A stretch of DNA of 37,123 nucleotides, taken from the NCBI GenBank assembly GCA_026708505.1, contig JAPOUU010000013.1, positions 1 through 37,123 of the forward strand, given 5' to 3'. The notes under the pieces are model-generated. The model saw only the letters and a list, made by a program, of their open reading frames with translations, was not told where the DNA came from and did no database searches. Every line of letters starts with the position of its first letter. The stretch's first letter is position 1. Shown in pieces: positions 32,701-37,123 of this stretch. This stretch comes from Hyphomicrobiales bacterium (GTDB lineage Bacteria; Pseudomonadota; Alphaproteobacteria; JAPOUT01). A program made the position numbers and the translations under genes.

Positions 32701-35562
32701 CAGGGCGAAGGTGACGGTCCCGTTGTCCTCAATTTTGGCGTCGTCGGGAATCGTGAATTGCCAGCTGCGGCTTGTCTGCGACAGCGTGACGGCCTGGCTC
32801 GGGGAGACCATCGCGGACGAAAGCGCATCCATCGCCCTGATTGTCACGGGAAATCCGTCCCGGATGGAACCGGCGTGGGTGACCTCGAAGGGAATCTCGA
32901 CGCTCTCGCCCTCCGCCGCCGTTGACTCCGCTGTAAGAAACCCGATGCTTGATGCAGGGGCGGGATCGTCGTTATCGATGATGCGGACGGTCCAAGCGCC
33001 ATTGCCGCCGACGGAGTAATTGCCGGGCAAAGGGCTGCCGAGAAGCACGGTAACGCTTTCGCCGGCCGTATCGCCGTCCTCCTCCAGCGCATTGAGAGTG
33101 AAGGTAACGCCCGGTCTGCCGGCGTTGAGGACAATCCCGCCGTTCGATAACGCTTCGGCGGGAGCAACGGTGATCGCGTGGGCGTCGGTGTCCACGGGAA
33201 GGATAACGGGAATTTTGACCTCTTCGTCCGGCGGCGGCGAAACGGAGAGGGTGGTGGAGACCGAAGCGCCTTCGTTTACCGAAGCGCTTGCGGCGGCAAA
33301 GTTGATAATTCGCTGTGCAAACGTGGTAACCCCGGGCGACGGGAGCAAAGCATCGGCGTCAATGACGGCAACGGCATGGGCTGCTTCATCGCCAAGCGAC
33401 CATCCATCCGGCAAATCGGGAGCGGCGAGGGTAACGGTGATGCTCCCCGCGGGCCCGGCTACTCCGTCCCTGTTCAGGTTGACGGAAAAGGTTTGCGAGT
33501 CGCTCCCGTTCGCGATGGTGACAGGTCCGGCGGCGGTTTGCACCTTGCCGGCGGGCGCAACCGTCCAGGTCATGGGAAGGTCGGCATCGGCCGCCGCCGA
33601 CGACATCACCGTCAAGGTTAGAACATCGCCTTCGGTCGCGGAGGCGGGATTGCCGGGGGCGAAGCCGACGTCTCCCTTGACCGGATCGCTTGCGAGAATC
33701 GTGAGGGTGTGGGAGGCCGCATCCGGATCGATCCGCCACGGGCTTGCCGGAAAGCCGTCTCCTTCCGAAAGGGTGAAAGTGACGGTTTCGGCGGCTTCGG
33801 TCTCCGCATCATCGGTGATGTCCACGGCAACCGAGGCGGCCGATTGCACCACCCGCCCTTCCGCCGTTCCCGCGGGAACGGTGATGTCCGCCGGAGAGGC
33901 AAAGACGATATCGCCGGTTGCACCGGTCGCGGCCACGCGTACGGGAACGCCTTCCTCGGGAGCCGTGCGCCCGAGCTGCAAGAGCAGATGTGCCGTTCCG
34001 GCATCCTCTGCAACGCTCGAGGCCGCATCCGCAAAGCCGATGGTGAAATCGTCGTTGCGCGGAATGGTCACCTGCACAACGCCGTGAAAGTGCACGTGCC
34101 GCGCATTCTCTCCCGTGGCGCGTGCGGCAAGCTCGATGAGTTCGTGGGTTTCGCCGTGCTCATCGTCGATAACATCAATGACAAGGGTCAGGGACGCGGT
34201 GTGCTGCGGCAGAGTCATCTCGAGGCGCCCCCGGGAGTTTTCCGTTTGCGCGGCGGAGGCCGGCCCTCCCTCCCCTTCCCGCGTTTCCGGTGTTAGCGGT
34301 TCCGGCGGCGTGACAACCGTGCGCGCACTCAAAGCGTAGTCTTCGTGATCCGCCGTCGAGCCGCTCGTCGGCACAAACACGATCGCAACCTCGCGCGCCA
34401 AAGGCTTGTCGAAAGCGAAAGTCGCAACGAATGATTCATCCCCCTCCTCAACGGTTGCGACGGTACCAAGCACCGCGACCGAAGGAACAACATCGGCGCG
34501 TTCCTCATAGAGGATGCGTTTTTCCCGCCGAACCTTCCGCCAAAGGTCCGGCGCCGCCATGAGTGCGTTTCCTTCCGCCATACCTTCGAGACCGGGCAGC
34601 GAGAAGCGGAACGCCAGCCCCGCATTCCACCGCGAGCCGAGCGAGGTTTCGTCGTCGTGATGCTCGTAGCCGCCTTCCAGAAACACCCCGGGCAGCACCC
34701 GGAATCCCCCCTCGATATCGAAAGACGAGCGCCAGTCGTCCTTGTCCTGTTGGAATTCGCCCTCGAAACGCCAAACACCGACTGTGCCGTTGAGACGGAG
34801 CCTGTCCAGCGCAATCCCGATGCCGAAATCCGCGCCTTGCAGTGCCTGTTCTTCGTATCCCTGCCTGCCTGCGCGCCAACTTTTGATTGGATGGTAGTAG
34901 TTTGCGGCGATGTGGATAATTCCGCTTTGCACATCCACGCCGGCTCCGATGCGCTCGTGCGCGTGCTTGAAATCATAATCGTAGAAGAGCGAGCCTCCCG
35001 CGACGGTGTCCGCGTTGAGATGCGAGCGAAACACCAAGCCGGAGCCGGCATCAATTCGCTCGCTGCCTTCAATCCCGTTCCACAAGACGACCCCGTGCTG
35101 CATAAAGAGAGCGGAGCCGGTTCCGTTGTGATATTCCCCGTCCCAAACCGGAATGACGATGTCCGCCTCCCCGCGCACGCTCTCGTCCCACACCCAGGAG
35201 ATGCTCGAGTCCAAACGGAAGCGCTTGTCCAAAAGCAGGACCCCGCCATGCCGAACGGCATCCTCGATGGTTTCGACGAGCACGCGCGAGCTTTTGTTTC
35301 GAAGGGCTTGTCGCGCACATTCGGCGTAATCGCGCCGTTCCGGCTCATTGAAGGCGGAGGCGGGAGGATCGTCCGGGGCGTAGCGGTCGCGAGGGGTGAA
35401 GCCCGCGCTTGCGGGATCATGGCAGCCGAGCACGCCGCTCCACAATTGCTCCAGCATCCGGGATGACTTCGAAAAAAGGGCTTCTTTCGCATGCGAAGAA
35501 GCCACCAGCCCGAATAACAAAGAGACAATCGGAAGCAAAAGGATTTTTGCCGAAGGTCTCAC
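23707..35562 (-). CDS. Giant inverse autotransporter adhesin (type Ve), about 3,951 aa
   Basis: The start chosen is a GTG at 35562, because AAAAGG lies about nine bases upstream and the protein then begins with a clean signal peptide (MRPSAKILLLPIVSLLFGLV, ending SHA|KE). A GTG at 35607 would add 15 residues. The N-terminus repeats the layout of the neighbouring adhesin: FSKSSRMLEQLWSGVLGC, TIEDAVRHGG, then the inverse-autotransporter barrel (GGSLFYDYDFKHAHERIGAG, ANYYHPIKSW, GVFLEGGYEHHD). Some 27 Calx-beta-like repeats follow, mostly ending LPxGWxxG...HTVTI. They are grouped into higher-order blocks that occur five times. One Asp/Pro/Gly linker (GDPGDSNDPDDSNGP) sits near nucleotides 31155-31200. 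The C-terminus ends in a short basic tail rather than a folded tip domain. Role: very long surface fibre, probably adhesion or aggregation; ligand unknown. Confidence 0.9.
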   Translation of the reverse strand: MRPSAKILLLPIVSLLFGLVASSHAKEALFSKSSRMLEQLWSGVLGCHDPASAGFTPRDRYAPDDPPASAFNEPERRDYAECARQALRNKSSRVLVETIEDAVRHGGVLLLDKRFRLDSSISWVWDESVRGEADIVIPVWDGEYHNGTGSALFMQHGVVLWNGIEGSERIDAGSGLVFRSHLNADTVAGGSLFYDYDFKHAHERIGAGVDVQSGIIHIAANYYHPIKSWRAGRQGYEEQALQGADFGIGIALDRLRLNGTVGVWRFEGEFQQDKDDWRSSFDIEGGFRVLPGVFLEGGYEHHDDETSLGSRWNAGLAFRFSLPGLEGMAEGNALMAAPDLWRKVRREKRILYEERADVVPSVAVLGTVATVEEGDESFVATFAFDKPLAREVAIVFVPTSGSTADHEDYALSARTVVTPPEPLTPETREGEGGPASAAQTENSRGRLEMTLPQHTASLTLVIDVIDDEHGETHELIELAARATGENARHVHFHGVVQVTIPRNDDFTIGFADAASSVAEDAGTAHLLLQLGRTAPEEGVPVRVAATGATGDIVFASPADITVPAGTAEGRVVQSAASVAVDITDDAETEAAETVTFTLSEGDGFPASPWRIDPDAASHTLTILASDPVKGDVGFAPGNPASATEGDVLTLTVMSSAAADADLPMTWTVAPAGKVQTAAGPVTIANGSDSQTFSVNLNRDGVAGPAGSITVTLAAPDLPDGWSLGDEAAHAVAVIDADALLPSPGVTTFAQRIINFAAASASVNEGASVSTTLSVSPPPDEEVKIPVILPVDTDAHAITVAPAEALSNGGIVLNAGRPGVTFTLNALEEDGDTAGESVTVLLGSPLPGNYSVGGNGAWTVRIIDNDDPAPASSIGFLTAESTAAEGESVEIPFEVTHAGSIRDGFPVTIRAMDALSSAMVSPSQAVTLSQTSRSWQFTIPDDAKIEDNGTVTFALTDEGLPPGWGVDSSRSMHTLTITDVPPLSAGKNTIGFAATRVPAEEGDEIMLNAVLKDPNGNLLAANGADAIAFDVSVVAGGDETSFSGASFVLPAYSTFTNGMHRIDTLRINDDTTAELEKTLTLSMTPGAGFSSTDWEIDASADSVDFIIAPSDNVVGMGWSNASFPREGGTLSIPVYANLASPRPISLAITAGGSATKDIDYTVDSQVVLPANTRVAYISVTALPDSVNEIDENIHLAISGTLPNGWIFGNTEANIRIPDDEEPANTIGFTSAELTVEEGDLDKTVSLPISASTPPDVPLSVTVRALPSSSIGYHQSFTVPVPQSGNADFGIAVDAENVPELTGVLVLGLFENTNDPLPAEWGIDASNNSFIITVPANDNTVSFAAAASTADESAGTHVVRVNADLAHPTEDIILYTSLGGTASNYAPVPGSFTIPAGSGGLDIPVTIMDDAVDESVNKTVILDISGPLPNGWSFGTTRHTVTIIDNDPAEITDNGPGDPGDSNDPDDSNGPVRLIEITGARSNSPLAGPGGITLSSATVSEPGAISVDVAVTDIENFTAATSEDVVLDVEMTVAGDPDIAPSHRNDPASANDYTIGELVLDSETGTGSFTFTIEDDDIAEGREIVTLALADPDENLPQGWKISDAAGSFTVTVPANDNAARFSEWPRSDPGSFAGLSAAVAEGGGNLPHLNILVDHIAPDSGLPLFLSVPDEHMEDIVLETFDSSRLSPAGGENVFSFRRNGNLNQAPNLAAGLQIRAVRDNEPELEETFDITLMEPAGFPREWGHVTNAPDAGTPELATSTIFSVTIPASDNTISLGGADRRIAESAGTYNIPVHANLASPVPVTLTVTTGGSATNGADYTVGSQIVLPANSTAENIAVAITPDTVLEPVEYIDLTIGGTLPEGWSFGTATRRITIIDDDEPNTIGFASSGRTIEETGEDRSFRAPILVSANPAAPLSVLAYTDDSSGAGTRGSVLVSISQAEGAGFDFGVNADSIPELDKTLVMVLAENRADPLPPGWRIDADNDRFIVTVPANDNIVSFADAGSTVVENVGTHNVRVNVNLPHPSEDITFNVAVGGTAANYAPVPASVTVPAGSGGFDIPVRVLDDAVGDGSDKTVTLDISGTLPDGWSFGTARHTVTIIDDEPGGLVEITNMPPHATLAESGTITIDVLATNSENFAAAASEDVTLEVELNAVGDPDILVSGYRNNPASANDYTLGSLVLDRETGRGSFTFTVEDDDIAEGREIVTLALKDPDGNLPSGWRIPGVMSQFTVTVPASDNAVRFSEWPRNDPGSFAGLSATVREGETDNLPHLNILIDHIAPGEGLPLLVSVPDEYMDDIELEIPGHERAEWNSVNNNFLFLRNGNINQAPNLAASLRIRAVDDDEPEPEETFDITLVELPGFPGEWGGVANTPDTGVPTLATSTSFSVTIPANDNSVSFARSGPAKVPESIGTVDISINLTNDAPAGGLPLTLTMAGDTDTVSFDENLPAVTTHDFFVPEGATGKQVAVYIQPDDDDTPESVFFTLAPGPGFLAEWGDFPPGGITSLNITELYAGGNLSFASSASRVSEPASASVSHSVAVHVKGTLPPGGFPLAIAVGGASTADGSDYSALQTLSNVLVDDTTVADGVLTLDFSILPDDVPEANETIRLFIPPGQTLPDGWWVFSPSFHIITIPANENTVSFADAASRAAENAGTHSIPVRLDSAFSRPVTLTITDEGDATNGIDYTLDSQIVLPANSATANIAVPLVSDDLFETDEHIDLTIGGVLPRGWVFGDTTHRVTIVNDDIGGFVEVASTPPGATLAEPGMVTVNVLVTNSEDFAAATSEDVVLDVEISAAGDPDISSVHRNNPVSANDYAVGELVLDQETGRGSFTFTVEDDDVAEGREIVTLALKDPDGNLPHGWLVSDASSRFTVTVPGNDNAMRFSEWPRNDPGSFAKLSATVAEGENGNLPYLNLFIDHVAPAGGLPFLVTPPVEYINDVVFEAHDYARIRPLNGDGIFSFRGRANVNGAPNLAAGLRIRAVDDDKPEWEETFDVTLAELPGFPFPVEWGRIANAPDAGSPAVETSLTFSVTIPASDNTVSFADTAGRVAENAGTHNVPINVHLAFPEPVTLTVATGGDATNGVDYTVDSQIVVPANSATANIAVTLIPDEVAETDEYIDLTIGGTLPDGWSLDNATYRITILDGEPAGFVEIANTSTSAMLAEPGMVTVDVAVTNSEDFAAATSENVVLDVELTAAGDPDVPPARRNNPVSANDYTVGELVIDHETGRGSFTFTVEDDDIPEGREIITLALADTDGNLPRGWLVSDAKDRFTVTVPANDNAAQFTKLLVADTGQFSEFSATVEEGETEGLPQLNILIDHIAPDQGLPFVISMPDEYAADIGLENIDNRKSIWDSANRRFIFLRGGDIDREPNLLASLRLFAEEDDEPELTEEFFIRLKEFPGFPYEWGYVRQTFKKVAGTGTLFSVTIPANDNTVSFAETAGRAAENAGTYNVPINVHLASPEPITLTVTAAGSATNGTDYTVDSEIVLPADSASANLAVTLIPDEVAETDEYIDLTIGGTLPDGWSLDNATHRVTIANEEPRGLVEVANTSTSATLAEPGSVTVNVAVTNSEDFAAATSEDVVLDVELAAAGDPDVPPARRNNPVSANDYTVGELVVDRETGRGSFTFTVEDDDIAEGREIITLALADPDGNLPHGWLVSDAGSRFTVTIPANDNTAAFATTNSVSVAENAGTMDLTINLTNAAPAGGLPLVLTASGDTDAVSFDETNPRAATRAFSVAAGASSGQVTVYIRPDDNAYPESVTFTLTAGSDFPTGWGGVPDDETFTLAVTESEPPGGTLAFALPGSEFAEPASGSASHSVAVNVVGTLPRGGFPLVVTVDAASTAGDFDYSVLPALSNVLVDGATVTDGVLTLDFSILADDVPEMDETIVLSISADQTLPDGWSVVSPSTHTISIPDNDDFTSSSGEADTELTKRTQTGQRRRTGQ
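24550..31110 (-). repeat. Higher-order tandem repeats inside the giant adhesin gene
   Basis: A block encoding NDYTVGELV, then ETGRGSFTFTVEDDDIAEGREI, LALADPDGNLP and GWLVSDA recurs five times, with equivalent points near 24760, 25950, 27150, 29085 and 30955. The first three are spaced about 1.2 kb apart, the last two about 1.9 kb apart. Blocks at about 24565-24920 and 25760-26110 differ at only a small share of bases by eye, far less than the average between individual repeats. This indicates recent duplication or gene conversion, and the array should be prone to length change by recombination. Confidence 0.85.
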
Positions 35563-35631
35563 GATGTTTAGCCTTTTGAGTTGCTGCCAGTTCAAGCGAC
35601 ACAACACGTGCTAACGCACCGCTGAGGGAGA

Positions 35632-35659
35632 CTATTACAGATTTTTAAGATTCGCGCAA
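35632..35659 (-). promoter_or_regulatory. Candidate promoter of the giant adhesin gene
   Basis: On the minus strand TTGCGC (35654-35659), 16 bases, TAATAG (35632-35637), about 70 bases upstream of the GTG at 35562. Each hexamer matches consensus at four positions. The surrounding DNA is AT-rich compared with the adhesin genes. Weak but correctly placed. Confidence 0.3.
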
Positions 35660-35775
35660 GGGTTTTCTGCAAAAATATACTGCGGAGTTAAAAATCGTGG
35701 AATCCGCGTGTTTTAGAAGCAGGCAGCGAAGCCGCTCGAAGGCACGAGGAAGTTTGCTCCGCATGCCACATTTTC

Positions 35776-35815
35776 ATCCGGCTCCTGCCGTAAATTCCCC
35801 ATATCCTCCGGTTTC
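35776..35815. repeat. Degenerate distant copy of the 46-bp repeat unit (second half)
   Basis: The 13-base string GCCGTAAATTCCC, with flanking ATA and a later GGTTTC, matches the second half of the tandem unit found at 1680-1835, in the same orientation. It lies between the giant adhesin and the partial adhesin on the right. A 13-base exact match between two intergenic sites is unlikely by chance in a window of this size, so the unit appears to be a dispersed repeat. The remainder of 35660-35864 shows no gene; a six-pair hairpin at 35809-35827 lacks a T-tract. Confidence 0.45.
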
Positions 35816-35864
35816 TAGATAAAACCGCTCGTCCAGACGACAATCCTGTCCATTGGTTACCCTG

Positions 35865-37123
35865 TTATGGAGAGGTTATGGTGACGGTATGCGTGGGACT
35901 ATCAAGCGTGAAATTGTTACTGCCGGACGTCAGCGTGGTACCCGAATCCATAAGCGTCAGTTCAAGGGTTTTACCAGCGGCAGTGTCAGTTAGAACGATA
36001 ATTATGACCTGCGTAAGATCGTTCCCGGTGGCATTGGCAGGAAACGTAACAGAGGAATTATCAAAACGAACATCAGCTGTGCTGCCCACCACAGCGCTTC
36101 CTCCCGTCTTGCTTGCTGTAAGAGTGACTGCTACGGCCGGCGATGACGGAAGGCTGACTTGTATTTCGTGTCTCGGGAAAGTACCGAAACTGGCCGGCGC
36201 GGCAACCATTGACGTGCTACTTACAAAGCCCGTCACGAGGTCATCATCCACCAAGGTCATTTCGTGTGTAAGTGACATGACGGACGTACCGCTTGTGTTG
36301 ACAAAACCCCAGCCGTCGGGCAGGTTTCCCGCAAATGTAAGGGTGAATCCCTCGCTGCCCTCCCGCAGCGTATCGGTCATACCTGTAAGCGTAATCTCAC
36401 CGCTTGACCGCCCCGCATTGATTGTCAGAGTGCCGGGGAGGGTGTAATCCGTCCCCGCGACCGCATCGCCCGAGCCTGTCACCGTTAGACTGATATTCGA
36501 AGGCGCAACCTTATTAACATTCACCGTCACCGTCGCCGTGCCCCCTTCCTCTCCCAGGGTTGTGCCCGAAGTCGACGCCAGCGAAACCGTATTATCGTTG
36601 GGAGGTATGACTATGGTATGGGTGGCCTGCCCAAGCGAGAAACCGCTGTTTGTCAGGGTATTGTTCCGCTGCTCAAGCGTCAAGACAACTCTCTCTTCCA
36701 GCTCGGCATCGTTGTCATTATTGATATTCACGGTGACGTTCCGGTTGCCGGTTTGTTGAGCTGGAAAACTTACGGTATTGATGGCAACAACGTAATCACC
36801 GCCGCTGCCCGTCGTCATGGCAATCGTGTCCTCGCCTTCTCCCGTAACTATCACATCAAATTCAATAGCCGAAGAAGGCGCCTGATTTATGGTTATTGGC
36901 ACACTCATCGTCGTGACCCCCGATGATTCTTCAATTACCTGCCTGGCCTCGGCAAAACCTACGACGAGATCGTTGTCCTGAAGGGTCACGGTGTGCGTTG
37001 TTTGCGAACCAAGCGCCCAGCCTGCAGGCAAACTTCCCGACACACTGATCTCGAGCATGATGTTTTCGTTCCCCTCGCTTAATTCATCCTCCCTGCCCCT
37101 CAGCGTAATCGTGCCGCTGGACT
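35865..37123 (-). CDS. Third Calx-beta repeat adhesin, C-terminal part (runs off right edge)
   Basis: The frame is open from the right edge to a stop at 35865, so only the C-terminal 418 or so residues are inside the window. At the edge it reads SSGTITLRGREDELSEGNEN, the typical end of a Calx-beta strand pair. At least four repeats follow, closing with SLPAGWALGSQTTHTVTL, SGFSLGQATHTIVI, NLPDGWGF...HEMTL and LDSPTHTVTI. Composition (Thr, Val, Ser, Gly, Asn) and the LPxGW signature are those of the two complete adhesins, and the gene is on the same strand, so an N-terminal signal peptide and inverse-autotransporter barrel are expected beyond the edge. That part is not visible. The protein ends ITSP with no tip domain. 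Confidence 0.82.
   Translation of the reverse strand, partial: SSGTITLRGREDELSEGNENIMLEISVSGSLPAGWALGSQTTHTVTLQDNDLVVGFAEARQVIEESSGVTTMSVPITINQAPSSAIEFDVIVTGEGEDTIAMTTGSGGDYVVAINTVSFPAQQTGNRNVTVNINNDNDAELEERVVLTLEQRNNTLTNSGFSLGQATHTIVIPPNDNTVSLASTSGTTLGEEGGTATVTVNVNKVAPSNISLTVTGSGDAVAGTDYTLPGTLTINAGRSSGEITLTGMTDTLREGSEGFTLTFAGNLPDGWGFVNTSGTSVMSLTHEMTLVDDDLVTGFVSSTSMVAAPASFGTFPRHEIQVSLPSSPAVAVTLTASKTGGSAVVGSTADVRFDNSSVTFPANATGNDLTQVIIIVLTDTAAGKTLELTLMDSGTTLTSGSNNFTLDSPTHTVTITSP

Noticed and set aside
33020-34087. 355-codon plus-strand frame opposite the giant adhesin N-terminal third
   Set aside because: Low-complexity Ala/Ser/Pro/Thr shadow of the real gene, no ribosome binding site.
35809-35827. 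Terminator of the third adhesin gene
   Set aside because: Only a six-pair AT-rich stem (CGGTTT/AAACCG) with no T-tract.

Overview
The window is Gram-negative chromosomal or genomic-island DNA. Surface proteins secreted through the outer membrane (one classical autotransporter, three inverse autotransporters) and Shine-Dalgarno sites of the AGGAGG type point to a member of the Pseudomonadota. I cannot name a genus. No rRNA, tRNA or CRISPR array is visible. Every gene except the Fic gene lies on the minus strand.

Layout, left to right. (1) 1-8.3 kb: the 5' end of a DNA methyltransferase runs off the left edge. It is followed by a stand-alone AAA ATPase and a divergent Fic protein with an AbiEi-like N-terminus, separated by a 46-bp tandem repeat. 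A classical autotransporter comes next, then the fused remains of a type II restriction-modification system (C-terminal endonuclease piece, N-terminal methylase piece) ending at a 110-bp element with 18-bp inverted repeats. (2) 8.5-9.0 kb: a small coiled-coil membrane protein with its own promoter and terminator. (3) 9.4-17.7 kb: a tightly coupled seven-gene operon, read leftward: small hypothetical protein, PAPS-reductase-like PP-loop enzyme, cysteine desulfurase, DUF262-HNH nuclease, GHKL ATPase, and two unrecognised proteins. (4) About 18.0-18.1 kb: a possible tyrosine-recombinase remnant. (5) 18.3-37.1 kb: three head-to-tail inverse-autotransporter adhesin genes (1,681 aa, about 3,951 aa, and one cut by the right edge), built of Calx-beta-like repeats.

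The most interesting region is the 9.4-17.7 kb operon. A sulfur donor enzyme (DndA/SspA/IscS type) and a PP-loop sulfurtransferase candidate (DndC/SspD type) sit in one transcription unit with an SspE-like DUF262-HNH protein. That is the logic of a phosphorothioate-type modification and restriction system. The usual Dnd/Ssp partners (DndB, DndD, DndE, SspB, SspC) are absent; a GHKL ATPase and two unknown proteins are there instead. The desulfurase carries a run of 17 C residues directly after its ATG, the signature of a phase-variable contingency locus, so the whole activity may switch on and off by slippage. I read this as a candidate undescribed, phase-variable sulfur-dependent defence system. 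Surrounding R-M fragments, a Fic protein and a recombinase remnant support a defence-island setting.

The right half encodes a surface-adhesin cluster whose largest member contains a recently amplified unit of about 1.2 kb.
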